Source: Prolixibacteraceae bacterium
GTDB taxonomy: Bacteria > Bacteroidota > Bacteroidia > Bacteroidales > Prolixibacteraceae
Direction: 5' to 3'
Assembly: GCA_947475715.1 (NCBI GenBank)
Contig: CANJNY010000001.1
Location: 1 to 64,000 of the forward strand
DNA: 64,000 bases
Shown here in pieces: positions 33,465 through 42,663 of this stretch (position 1 is its first letter; each line of letters opens with the position of its first letter). Below the pieces are notes generated by a model. It saw only the letters and a list, made by a program, of their open reading frames with translations. It did not search any database and was not told the origin of the DNA. Made by a program: the position numbers and the translations under genes.

Positions 33465-35927
33465 ATGTCAAAAAGATCAACAAACCTGGCTTTTAACAGT
33501 GTGGTTACAGTTGCAACGCTTGCAATAATGATCTGTTTATTTCCAACGGAATTAATAGCAGTTACAACACAAACGAATAATTCGGTTGCAAATCCCGGTG
33601 ATTCAATAAATTCACAATGGCTACCCGGATCTGAAAATCATTCGTTCTCCTTTTCCACCGCAGTTGATCAATTCCTCAACGGACTGGATGGGAAAATCCG
33701 GGTTCTGGATTGCAAATATGATGGCTCTGAACTAAAAAAAGCAACCCCAATCGACAATGGGAAAATGAATATTTCCCATTCAAACTGGAGTTGTGATCTT
33801 CGGGCTTCCTCTATTCGCGGCACTAAAGAGGCTATGGATCTGGCATTTACCTTCGTACTCAAAAAGGAGAACTTAACGTCATCGGGTATAGCAGTGGCAT
33901 TTGACTTTACAAACTGGAGTTCCAACAATTACATCCTTGCCCCGGCTTCGGTTTATAATGGTAATCGCTTCCGGATACTTCCGGTCCAATATCCCCCATA
34001 CATCTATGATACGAAGGACAAACCGATGGATATGCCCATTACAATAACCAATGTTTTGCACCTGAATAGCGATAAAAGTCCCGGCAAAATTGAGATGCTT
34101 ACCGGCAGCTGCTCAACACCAATATTGAGTTTTTATAATCCAAAAGCTAAACGAGGATGGATCATGCTAACCTCACAAACCAATCCCTTTGGAAACTCAG
34201 GGTTGATTATACAGGAAGATCTTTCGAGCAAAAGGGCAACCTTTGTTTTAAGTGCCCCCGGGGTACGGGAGAACCGGTATGTAATGACCGGATTCACAAA
34301 AAGTACCGATCAACCTGCAGACTTTAAAACCAACGATAAGGTGGAATTAAAGATGAGGGTTTACAATTTCCCGGCCAACGATTTACAGGCATTCTACGAC
34401 AAGGTTTTTACAATCCGCAAAGATCTGTCAGGACCTACAGTTTACCGGAATGTAGCCCCTTTTAGTGCAATCAATGAGATCATCCTGGATCATCACGATA
34501 AAACCAAATTTTACGAGGATAGTAAATACGCCTATATCTGTTCAGAACCAAAGGGAGATCAGCCTTACTGGCACCTCCAGGCAGGATGGGGTGGCGTGCC
34601 TGCGTTTTCATTTCCTCAGGTGATTCAGTCGACACCGGAACGATTAATCCGAATAACCAAAAGTTTTGATGTTTTAAAGCTCATGCAGGGGAAGACTGGT
34701 CTGACGCATGGCATATTTATGAAAGGGGAATTTTTTGGGGACAACTTCAATGAGAAGGAGCAAATCCGCCATATCGCAATGGTACGCCGCAACGGCGAGA
34801 TGCTCTTCTTTGGAATCCAATCGCTCGAATTACTAAAAATGCAGGGGAAAGCATCCTCAATTAAACCCGAATGGGAGGAGATGTTCAGAAAACAGGCTGA
34901 TGGGATCGTACAAATCTGGAAGGATTACGGACAGTTCGGACAATTTATCGATGTTGAAACCGGGAAAATGGATGTGAACGGATCAACCGCCGGAGCTGTT
35001 TGTATTACAGGACTTTTGCTGGCTTGTGAATATTTCAATAATCCCGGATACCTTAAGATTGCAGAAGAGGCGGGAAGATATTATTACAACAGAGATCTTG
35101 TAAAAGGTTATGCAGGTGGTGCACCGGCAGAAATATTACAAGGTCAGGACAGCGAAGCAGCTTATGATATTACCGAGGCATACACGACCCTGTTCGAAAA
35201 AACAGGTAATCCGGAATGGTTGAAATACGCCCGCGATGCCGCAGCCCTGTTTTCGACCTGGACAGTCTCTTATGATTATAAATTCCCCGAAGGAAGTGTT
35301 ATGCACCGCATTGATGCAAGGTCTACCGGGGCAGTTTGGGCAAGTATCCAGAATGCACATGGGGCTCCGGGGATGTACATCCTGTCGGGAAACTTTCTGC
35401 TCAGACTTTACCGTGCCACGAGTGACAAAAGATATATGGAGCTATTGAAAGACATCGCTCACAATGTGGTACAATACACTACCACAGAAAAAAATCCGGT
35501 TGTCCCTAAAGCCGTACCGGGATCGGTATCTGAACGTGTCAACTTAAGCGATTGGGAAGGTGCCGAAAATATTGGTGGGAGCATACCAGATGGAGATTCC
35601 AATATGGCCTGGGGAATTGTAACTTCGCTTACCATCACTCAAAATCCGGGGATCTATTTGCGATTTGATACCGGAGATCTCTTTGTACTTGATAATATTG
35701 AAGCCAAAATCACAAAACGTGACACGAAAAATATTACCCTTCGGATTACGAATCCCACTCCTTATGATGCGAAAATCAGCTTATTTTCGGAGGATAGCAG
35801 AATGGCCGGAGTTGTCATGGACAGGTACGCTTTTATGAAATGGCCAAAGATGGAGGTGAAATCGGGGGAAACAAAAGAGATAAATATTGGTTCAGAGGGT
35901 CAGATCAGCGAAAAACCTAAAATTTAA
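33465..35927 (+). CDS. Exported six-hairpin (alpha/alpha)6-barrel protein of unknown family
   Basis: The 820-residue protein has an N-terminal signal (about residues 1-34). Residues 35-330 look beta-rich. The region from about 400 to 690 has repeated helical hairpins typical of (alpha/alpha)6 glycosidases: ITGLLLACEYFNNPGYLKIAEEAGRYYY, DITEAYTTLFEKTGNPEWLKYARDAAALF and NAHGAPGMYILSGNFLLRLYRATSDKRYMELLKD. The end is a short beta domain. I cannot assign a GH family or catalytic residues by eye. Its place in the island suggests that it cleaves or binds a glycan. A 12-bp sequence shared with the first GH29 leader lies 75 bp before its start. Confidence 0.75.
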   Translation: MSKRSTNLAFNSVVTVATLAIMICLFPTELIAVTTQTNNSVANPGDSINSQWLPGSENHSFSFSTAVDQFLNGLDGKIRVLDCKYDGSELKKATPIDNGKMNISHSNWSCDLRASSIRGTKEAMDLAFTFVLKKENLTSSGIAVAFDFTNWSSNNYILAPASVYNGNRFRILPVQYPPYIYDTKDKPMDMPITITNVLHLNSDKSPGKIEMLTGSCSTPILSFYNPKAKRGWIMLTSQTNPFGNSGLIIQEDLSSKRATFVLSAPGVRENRYVMTGFTKSTDQPADFKTNDKVELKMRVYNFPANDLQAFYDKVFTIRKDLSGPTVYRNVAPFSAINEIILDHHDKTKFYEDSKYAYICSEPKGDQPYWHLQAGWGGVPAFSFPQVIQSTPERLIRITKSFDVLKLMQGKTGLTHGIFMKGEFFGDNFNEKEQIRHIAMVRRNGEMLFFGIQSLELLKMQGKASSIKPEWEEMFRKQADGIVQIWKDYGQFGQFIDVETGKMDVNGSTAGAVCITGLLLACEYFNNPGYLKIAEEAGRYYYNRDLVKGYAGGAPAEILQGQDSEAAYDITEAYTTLFEKTGNPEWLKYARDAAALFSTWTVSYDYKFPEGSVMHRIDARSTGAVWASIQNAHGAPGMYILSGNFLLRLYRATSDKRYMELLKDIAHNVVQYTTTEKNPVVPKAVPGSVSERVNLSDWEGAENIGGSIPDGDSNMAWGIVTSLTITQNPGIYLRFDTGDLFVLDNIEAKITKRDTKNITLRITNPTPYDAKISLFSEDSRMAGVVMDRYAFMKWPKMEVKSGETKEINIGSEGQISEKPKI

Positions 35928-35939
35928 AATTCAAATAGT

Positions 35940-36884
35940 ATGAAAATCGTCGTTATCGGTGGCACAGGCCACATCGGAACTTTTTTAATTCCCCGCCTGG
36001 TATTAGCCGGACATGAAGTAATTAGCGTAAGCCGTCAGGAGCGTAAGCCGTACCTGGCTCATCCCGCCTGGGATTCGGTGGAGATGGTCGCAATTGACCG
36101 CGACGAAGCAGAGCTTAAAGGCACCTTTGGATCTCAGATCTGCGACCTCCTGCCAGATGCAGTTATCGATCTGATCTGCTTTACACCTGAAAGCGCTAAA
36201 AATTTAGTCGAAGCGCTTCACGGACATATTCAACATTTTCTTCATTGCGGAACCATCTGGGTCCATGGCCACAGCGAAGTGGTCCCAACCGATGAGACGC
36301 AATTCCGCAAGCCTATTTGCGATTACGGAACAAAGAAGGCGGCGATTGAATCGTATCTGCTCACCCTTGCACGTAAAACCGGATTTCCGGTAACCATTCT
36401 GCACCCAGGGCATATCGTAGGTCCTGGCTGGGTTCCTGTAAATCCCATCGGATCGGTTTCTTCAGCAACTTTTAAACGATTAGCACAAGGGGAAGAGGTC
36501 GTTTTACCTAATCTCGGGATGGAAACACTTCACCACGTGCATGCCGATGATGTTGCCGCTGCCTTTTGCAATGCCCTGAATAACTGGAATAATGCCGTAG
36601 GTGAAAGTTTTCATATCGTTTCATCGCAGGCACTTACCCTCAGAGGTTATGCCAATGCGGTTGCAAAATGGTCTGGCAAGGAAGCCCGGTTAAGTTTCTT
36701 GCCCTGGGAAGATTGGAAACTTACCGTTAGTGAATCAGAGGCAGAACAAACCTGGGACCATATCGCCCACAGCCCAAACTGCTCCATTGAAAAAGCCAGA
36801 CGCCTCATAAATTATAACCCACGATATACATCCCTGCAAGCCCTCGAGGAATCGGTAACGCATTTAAGGAACTTGACTCAGTAG
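35940..36884 (+). CDS. NAD-dependent epimerase/dehydratase (SDR), cytoplasmic
   Basis: This 314-residue extended SDR has the glycine-rich IGGTGHIG at residues 7-14, SRQERKP after the second strand, a DLICFT strand and a GTIWVHG strand. YGTKKAAIE supplies the Tyr-x-x-x-Lys pair. No signal peptide is present, so it acts in the cytoplasm, unlike most of its neighbours. It starts 12 bp after the six-hairpin gene and is probably in the same transcript. It may modify a sugar or sugar nucleotide derived from the glycan; the exact substrate is not visible. Confidence 0.85.
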   Translation: MKIVVIGGTGHIGTFLIPRLVLAGHEVISVSRQERKPYLAHPAWDSVEMVAIDRDEAELKGTFGSQICDLLPDAVIDLICFTPESAKNLVEALHGHIQHFLHCGTIWVHGHSEVVPTDETQFRKPICDYGTKKAAIESYLLTLARKTGFPVTILHPGHIVGPGWVPVNPIGSVSSATFKRLAQGEEVVLPNLGMETLHHVHADDVAAAFCNALNNWNNAVGESFHIVSSQALTLRGYANAVAKWSGKEARLSFLPWEDWKLTVSESEAEQTWDHIAHSPNCSIEKARRLINYNPRYTSLQALEESVTHLRNLTQ

Positions 36885-36893
36885 CCTGTTGAT

Positions 36894-36921
36894 CTTTTGG
36901 TGCCTTAGTGTTTTGGTGGCG
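36894..36921 (+). repeat. Interspersed repeat, copy A (TGTTTTGGTGGCG end)
   Basis: CTTTTGGTGCCTTAG followed by TGTTTTGGTGGCG (36909-36921). It is a short copy without the inverted left half. It lies 64 bp before the GH78 start, in the same orientation as the three other copies in the window. Confidence 0.65.
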
Positions 36922-36985
36922 AAATTTTTTTGAGTTTTTCAGATTGCACTTGACTATGAAATTTAATCATTATTAGCAACTTAGC

Positions 36986-39754
36986 ATGAAAAAGATAATG
37001 TTTTCCTCCTTGTTCCTGATCATATTCTCATCTGTCCAATTTGCAAATGGGGCAACATTCAAAGTTGTAAACCTAAAATGTGAACATTCAGCAAATCCCA
37101 CCGGAATAGACATTCCCAATCCCCGTTTAAGCTGGAACATCGAATCCGGACAGAGAAACTGGAACCAGTCTGCATATCAGATCCTGATTGCTTCAGATAG
37201 TTCAAAACTAAATCTTCACAGCGATGACGTTTGGGACAGCGGAAAAATCACCTCTTCCGAATGCCTATATATTCAATTCGGAGGAAAACCCCTGACTGCT
37301 CTTCAGAAATACTTCTGGAAGGTAAAAGTTTGGGATCAAAATGGAATTGAATCTGATTGGAGCCAAACTGCTTACTGGACAATGGCAATGCTCCACTCAT
37401 CCGACTGGAAAGGAAAATGGATCACCTCTGACCTGCAACTTTCACCGCTTCAGAAAGAGCTAAAGGCCTTGCCCGATTTTGGAATGGAACCCGAATCTGA
37501 AATGTGGGCCCTAGGCGAAGTGATACGCAAAAAAACTGACACAATAACTTACGCTCCTGCTGTTTACCTTCGAAAAGAATTTGCATCAAAACAATTGGTC
37601 AGCTATGCCACAGCAAATATATGTGGCTTAGGTCTTAACGAATTATACCTCAACGGGAATAAAGTAAGCAATGAACTCTTAAATCCAGCCTATACCGATT
37701 ATCAGAAAAGAGTTTTTTATCAATCCTATGATGTCACCTCTTTAATCCATAACGGGGATAATACGATTGGGGTAATCCTCGGAAACGGTTGGTTTAACCT
37801 TGTAATTCCGCATTTACTAAGGTATTATGCCGCCGACTATATTGACACTCCCCGACTACTGTTTCAACTCGATATCTTTTATTCGGATGGCACTCAAAAA
37901 ACGGTCGTTTCAGATAACAGCTGGAATTTTACCACTGAAGGGCCAATTCGCTTTAACAACATCCTAAGCGGCGAAACCTGGGATGCGAACAAAGAGATCG
38001 ATGGCTGGAATAAGAATGGATATCCCGGGACCAATTGGAAACAGGCTTTGAGTGCAGAAGCTCCAACCGGCAAACTCGAGTCGCAGTATCTCAAGCCTGT
38101 CACAATCACCGACAGTGTAAAGTCTGTAACTATTCGATCCATAAAAAACGGCTATTCCTTCGACCTTGAGAAGGAGATTACCGGTTGGTGCCGCATCAGA
38201 GTAAAAGGAGAGAAAGGATCCAGAATAACGGTAAAACTCCCGGGCGCCGGTTCTCATACACTGGGAAGGTACCAAACCTATGAATACATTCTCAAGGGTG
38301 GTAAGATTGAAACTTTTGAGGCTAAATTCAGTTATAACGGAATTAAAACCGTAGAAATCTATGGCTTAAAATACAAACCAAAATTAGGTGACATTGCCGG
38401 AATATCTGTAAATACCAAATTCCCCGAGACCGGAAAATTTTCCTGTTCTAATGATGCGTTTAACGAGCTGAACAAAATCCTGGTCCATACCATGAAAAAT
38501 TACGTCGTCCACATTCCCAATGATCCGGTTCGTGAAAAGGCGGGATGGACCCAGGATGTGGAAACGGCCTTTGATGCCTATGCCTATGCCTTCGACTGTT
38601 CCGAAATGTACATCAAATGGCAGCGGGACTTTCTCGATATCATTCATGAGAATGGTTACGTTCCTCCGGTAGTTCCCGGTAGGTTTGACGGTCCAACAAT
38701 CAACGGCCCGTGGTGGGGTGGAATGATCGTTTATCTCCCCTGGAAAATTTATACCCATTTCGGGGACAAAAAAATACTGGAAGAGAGTTTTGAGGCAATG
38801 AAAAAATATACGGGCTATCTAAACTCGATAGACAGCAGTTATGTCGTGAAATGGGGACTTGGCGACTGGCTTGAGCCTGGAAGCGTAAGGCCTGTGATGA
38901 CGCCGGTTCCGTTCACCTCTACAATAGGATTTTACAATACGGCTCTCATCACTTCGAAAACTGCCGCAATCCTCGGATTTAAGGAGGATGCTGATCATTA
39001 TTCAGATCTGGCTGAAAAAATCAAAGACTCTTTCAATAACCATTTTTTCAATCCCCTCACTGGCAAATATGCAAAATACAGTCAGGCCTCCCAATTGATG
39101 CCACTTTACTTTAATCTTGTTCCCGATAATAAACGGCAGTTAGTGCTCGATAATCTGGTTCAGAAAATTGAAGCTGATTCGAATCACATAGGGACCGGCT
39201 TCGTAGGAACTCCACTTATTCTTACGGGTCTGTCGGATCTTGGGAAAGGTGAAGTCGCCTATAAGATGGCAAATCAAAGAACCTATCCCAGTTGGTATGA
39301 TATGGTTTTTAATCATGGCTCCAAAATATTCAAAGAAGACTGGAAAGGGGGACTTGTTCAAATGCCACCATTGGGAGGTAGTCTTGGCTACTGGTTTTAT
39401 TACTCCCTGGCAGGAATTCAACCGGATCCTTCAGTACCCGGATTTAAACAGATCATGATCCATCCCGATTTTGTAACCGATTTGACCTGGGCAAAAGGGG
39501 AATATCAATCACGCTATGGAACGATAAAATCTGAATGGATACGTGAAGAAGGGAAGGTTGTTGTGAATATCAGTATCCCGGCTAATACAGCTGCAAGAAT
39601 ATTCTTGCCAACCGAAAAAAGAACAGATATTTTAGAAAACGGGAAAACAATAATTAACAACAACGATTTTAATTCCCTAAATACTGAAAACGGGAAAACA
39701 GTGATTGGAATCGGTTCGGGGAATTACTCTTTTACAGTCAAAATAAACCATTAA
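36986..39754 (+). CDS. Alpha-L-rhamnosidase (GH78)
   Basis: The 922-residue protein has a signal peptide (residues 1-22) and the multidomain layout of GH78. The N-terminal Ig-like domain contains NPRLSWNIESGQRNWNQSAYQILIASD, the lectin-like domain NICGLGLNELYLNGNKV, and the linker GILLGNGW-type sequence VILGNGWFNL. The (alpha/alpha)6 barrel has DPVREKAGWTQDVE (Glu517 the likely general acid), GLGDWLEPG and WYDMVFNHGSKIFKEDW. The final beta domain includes PDFVTDLTWAKGEYQSRYGTIKSEW. It should remove terminal alpha-L-rhamnose in the periplasm. The GH43/32-like gene follows 26 bp later. Confidence 0.93.
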   Translation: MKKIMFSSLFLIIFSSVQFANGATFKVVNLKCEHSANPTGIDIPNPRLSWNIESGQRNWNQSAYQILIASDSSKLNLHSDDVWDSGKITSSECLYIQFGGKPLTALQKYFWKVKVWDQNGIESDWSQTAYWTMAMLHSSDWKGKWITSDLQLSPLQKELKALPDFGMEPESEMWALGEVIRKKTDTITYAPAVYLRKEFASKQLVSYATANICGLGLNELYLNGNKVSNELLNPAYTDYQKRVFYQSYDVTSLIHNGDNTIGVILGNGWFNLVIPHLLRYYAADYIDTPRLLFQLDIFYSDGTQKTVVSDNSWNFTTEGPIRFNNILSGETWDANKEIDGWNKNGYPGTNWKQALSAEAPTGKLESQYLKPVTITDSVKSVTIRSIKNGYSFDLEKEITGWCRIRVKGEKGSRITVKLPGAGSHTLGRYQTYEYILKGGKIETFEAKFSYNGIKTVEIYGLKYKPKLGDIAGISVNTKFPETGKFSCSNDAFNELNKILVHTMKNYVVHIPNDPVREKAGWTQDVETAFDAYAYAFDCSEMYIKWQRDFLDIIHENGYVPPVVPGRFDGPTINGPWWGGMIVYLPWKIYTHFGDKKILEESFEAMKKYTGYLNSIDSSYVVKWGLGDWLEPGSVRPVMTPVPFTSTIGFYNTALITSKTAAILGFKEDADHYSDLAEKIKDSFNNHFFNPLTGKYAKYSQASQLMPLYFNLVPDNKRQLVLDNLVQKIEADSNHIGTGFVGTPLILTGLSDLGKGEVAYKMANQRTYPSWYDMVFNHGSKIFKEDWKGGLVQMPPLGGSLGYWFYYSLAGIQPDPSVPGFKQIMIHPDFVTDLTWAKGEYQSRYGTIKSEWIREEGKVVVNISIPANTAARIFLPTEKRTDILENGKTIINNNDFNSLNTENGKTVIGIGSGNYSFTVKINH

Positions 39755-39780
39755 ACCACCTTAAACAAAGTCAATTAAGC

Positions 39781-41196
39781 ATGAAAAATACCGTGGTAAT
39801 TATTGTCTTTTCAATTATTTCGATTTCATTGAAGGTTCATGCACAGGATAATTGGAAACCTGAAAAAGTGCAGGCAGGATTTTATACACCACAGCGGGTC
39901 GGACAGCTTTGGGATACCTGGCTCTATTATTATAAAGGGCAATATTATCAGTATTATCTCGCCGGGAAAGGGGGCAAATGGGATAGTTTCGAACTGATGA
40001 GATCGAAAGACGGAGTTAACTGGCAGCAGATTGGCAAAATGCTGGAGCCACGCGAAGGGACAACCTGGATGGGAACCGGGCATATTATTGAAGCCCCTGA
40101 TTTTAAAAACCATCCGAAATGGATTATGAACTATTCGGAGTGGTTTGGGGACAAACAGGATATCATGTTTGCAACTTCGGATGATCTGATCCACTGGAAT
40201 AAGGTGAGCGACTCACTCCGTTTCGTTCAGGATCCAAAGTGGTATCTTCCCAAAGGGAGATGGGATTGTATCGATTGCGTCAAACGTGAGGATGGTTCGT
40301 ATTATGGCTATTTTACGGCAGATCCGGTTTTGGAAAAATTCACCCGGGAGGTTTGTGGTTTCGGATTTGCCGAAAGTGTCGACGGGATCCGATGGAAAGC
40401 TCTCCCACCAGTGGAGGGTAACATTACCGGCGAACTGGGTGGCATTCAGAAAATAGGAGATAAATACTTTATTACCGTAAGTGAAGGGAGAGTTGCTGTT
40501 TCAGACAAACCCGAAGGTCCTTTTCTGGCCCAAAAGAAGAACCCGAATATGTTTGGAAAAGGGTGTGATATTTACTTCCCGCGGTTTTTTCACAATCCCC
40601 CTGCCGATAAAACGTTAAATGGCAATGGGGTGCTTGTAAACCATTTCTATACCGGGTCCGAGACCATCTTTTCATCGCCGCTAAAAGCGGTCGAAATTGA
40701 CCAGGAGGGTATTCTAAGGTTAAAATGGTGGCAGCAAAATGACCTGCTTAAGGAGCATAAATTTTATCTTTCGTCAGATCTTAAAGCAGCTGATGCAGGA
40801 CCACTGAAATTCTTCAAACAACGGTTTAATACCGATAAAGTGGGCGTTATTGAATCGGAAATCAGTCTGGTTAACGATGATCATGAAAAATCACCCGCCG
40901 GCTTTTACTTTGAAGCAAACAGCGATTCGGGATATGTCCTCCTTTTCAATAAAAAAGAGACCGTTTTTGGAACCATGAACAGCAATGGGACGAATTTAAA
41001 AATCACAGTGAGAATTAACCGGGATATCGTTTTCGCGGATAAATGCAGTGTGAGAATAGTTTTTAAGCGGGATATGATGGAAGCTTATCTGAATGACTAT
41101 CTTGTGATGCTTAAACGAATGAACTGGACCGGTAAACCCGGAGTGGTTGAAAAGGTCAAAAACCTGAATCATATCAAAGCCTGGATACATAACTAA
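39781..41196 (+). CDS. Exported five-blade propeller glycosidase-like protein (GH32/GH43 type)
   Basis: After a signal peptide (residues 1-22) the 471-residue protein shows blades typical of clans GH-J/GH-F: LWDTWLYYYKGQYYQYYLAG with Asp45 in the nucleophile position, DLIHWNKVSDSL, RWDCIDCVKREDGSYYGYFTA with Asp162 where the stabilising Asp lies, and GNITGELGGIQKIGDKYF with Glu218 as acid/base candidate. The C-terminal 130 residues form a beta-sandwich, as in GH32. A named subfamily is not recognised. It probably cleaves a furanoside (fructose- or arabinose-type). It is flanked closely (26 and 22 bp) by the GH78 gene and another six-hairpin gene. Confidence 0.75.
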   Translation: MKNTVVIIVFSIISISLKVHAQDNWKPEKVQAGFYTPQRVGQLWDTWLYYYKGQYYQYYLAGKGGKWDSFELMRSKDGVNWQQIGKMLEPREGTTWMGTGHIIEAPDFKNHPKWIMNYSEWFGDKQDIMFATSDDLIHWNKVSDSLRFVQDPKWYLPKGRWDCIDCVKREDGSYYGYFTADPVLEKFTREVCGFGFAESVDGIRWKALPPVEGNITGELGGIQKIGDKYFITVSEGRVAVSDKPEGPFLAQKKNPNMFGKGCDIYFPRFFHNPPADKTLNGNGVLVNHFYTGSETIFSSPLKAVEIDQEGILRLKWWQQNDLLKEHKFYLSSDLKAADAGPLKFFKQRFNTDKVGVIESEISLVNDDHEKSPAGFYFEANSDSGYVLLFNKKETVFGTMNSNGTNLKITVRINRDIVFADKCSVRIVFKRDMMEAYLNDYLVMLKRMNWTGKPGVVEKVKNLNHIKAWIHN

Positions 41197-41218
41197 TTAA
41201 TAATTCCTAAAATAGAAA

Positions 41219-42559
41219 ATGAAAACTTTTGCCACTTTACAACTCCTATGTCTGTTTATTGTATTTAACCTGAATGGACAAAACAAAACTCATAATTTAC
41301 TGTCGGACAGCGACTTCAAATTCCTCGAAGGACTTACCAAAGATGTTGTCGAACGTTCGCGTATCCAACCCAAACAAGTGATATCCAAAGAATTTGGCGG
41401 CAACAATAGCGGTGGAACTTTAATTAAGCCCGGAGGAAGCGATGCTTATCCTGCCTTTTGGATACGCGATTATGCCATGTCGATTGAGAGTGGATTTATC
41501 ACCCTTGAGGAACAAAAACACATGCTACGGATGACTGCCTCAGGTCAGTGCGATCAGCCCTGGATATCGGACGGTGGCTGTATGATTCCGATGGGTGCAA
41601 TACCCGATCATATGCGAATTGACGACAGTAAGCCAATCTATTTTCCCGGCACCTATGACTATAAAGGACAAGGAAACAAAAAATGGGGTATGATGCCTCC
41701 CTATTGTGATCAATTTTTCTTTATCGACATGGCCTATTTTTACACCAAAAACAGCGCATCAACCCGGATTTTAAAAGAAAAAATAAATGGAATTACTCTA
41801 ATTGACCGGCTTGAGTTATCGTATAAAACCTCTCCAACCAAACAGGATGGCGTAATGGTTTATGCGACTGAGGATTTCAGAGGTGTTGACTTTGGATTTC
41901 GGGATGTCATCACGATCACCGGAGAGCTTTGTATGCCATCGTTGCTCAAGTATAAGGCTTCACTTGAGCTTGCGGAGCTTTTTGAATTACTGAAAAAGAG
42001 AGATAAAGCGGAGGTTTATAGGAATAATGCCCGGCGACTTAAAGAGGAGATCCCCCAACGTTTTTCTGATTCCCGGGGAATGCTCCTTGCCTCAACGGGA
42101 AAAAGCAAGCAGGCAGATATCTGGAGCACCGTTATGGCTATTTACTATGGAATTATAGAAGGAGAGCAGGTACTAAATGCATCCCGCACGATCACTGAAG
42201 GGTATAAAAAAGGACTATTGGCCAAGGCGGGAAATATCAGACACATCTTTATAGGCGAAGATTTTAGTGAAAAATCGGCATGGGAGAAAAGTCTTGTACG
42301 AAAAGGGGATTATCAAAACGGCGGCTATTGGGGAACCCCAACAGGATGGGTTTGCTACACTATGGCAAAAACAGATCTTGATGCAGCTAAACAGCTGGCG
42401 AAAGAGTACATTGATAATTTGCGAGCAGGAGATTTTCGCAAAGGTGGTGATTTTGGTGAACCCTGGGAATGTTATAATTTAGAGGCACCGCAAAATTCAA
42501 TTTACATGACTACGGTTACCTCTCCTTATACTGTTTTTAAATCAGTAAATAAGTTTTAA
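41219..42559 (+). CDS. Exported six-hairpin-barrel protein, unknown family
   Basis: This 446-residue protein has a signal peptide ending near residue 20 (IVFNLNGQ). The body is one (alpha/alpha)6-type domain: SDAYPAFWIRDYAMSIESGFITLEEQKHML, WGMMPPYCDQFFFIDMAYFY, FGFRDVITITGELC and GYWGTPTGWVCYTMAKTDLDAAKQL. The W-I-R-D-Y sequence near residue 80 and the repeated W-G-x-P pattern resemble glucoamylase- or glucosylceramidase-like hydrolases. I cannot name the GH family. It is the last gene of a tight run starting at GH78 and is followed by the separate DUF4143 ATPase gene. Confidence 0.7.
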   Translation: MKTFATLQLLCLFIVFNLNGQNKTHNLLSDSDFKFLEGLTKDVVERSRIQPKQVISKEFGGNNSGGTLIKPGGSDAYPAFWIRDYAMSIESGFITLEEQKHMLRMTASGQCDQPWISDGGCMIPMGAIPDHMRIDDSKPIYFPGTYDYKGQGNKKWGMMPPYCDQFFFIDMAYFYTKNSASTRILKEKINGITLIDRLELSYKTSPTKQDGVMVYATEDFRGVDFGFRDVITITGELCMPSLLKYKASLELAELFELLKKRDKAEVYRNNARRLKEEIPQRFSDSRGMLLASTGKSKQADIWSTVMAIYYGIIEGEQVLNASRTITEGYKKGLLAKAGNIRHIFIGEDFSEKSAWEKSLVRKGDYQNGGYWGTPTGWVCYTMAKTDLDAAKQLAKEYIDNLRAGDFRKGGDFGEPWECYNLEAPQNSIYMTTVTSPYTVFKSVNKF

Positions 42560-42606
42560 TTAGAATGACAAGTTAAGTTATAATTTCTTCCATATATTTT
42601 GGATAA

Positions 42607-42631
42607 AATCATCCATTATTTTTGGATGATT
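42607..42631 (+). promoter_or_regulatory. Inverted repeat upstream of the DUF4143 ATPase promoter
   Basis: AATCATCCA (42607-42615) and TGGATGATT (42623-42631) are exact reverse complements with 7 bp between them. The repeat touches the -7 box TATATTTG at 42634-42641. It could be an operator or a terminator for the upstream genes. Confidence 0.45.
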
Positions 42632-42633
42632 AG

Positions 42634-42641
42634 TATATTTG
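42634..42641 (+). promoter_or_regulatory. -7 box of the DUF4143 ATPase gene
   Basis: TATATTTG, consensus, 22 bp before the ATG at 42664. It shows that this gene has its own promoter and is not simply part of the glycosidase transcript. Confidence 0.6.
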
Positions 42642-42663
42642 TAGGAAATTAATTGAATTTGAA

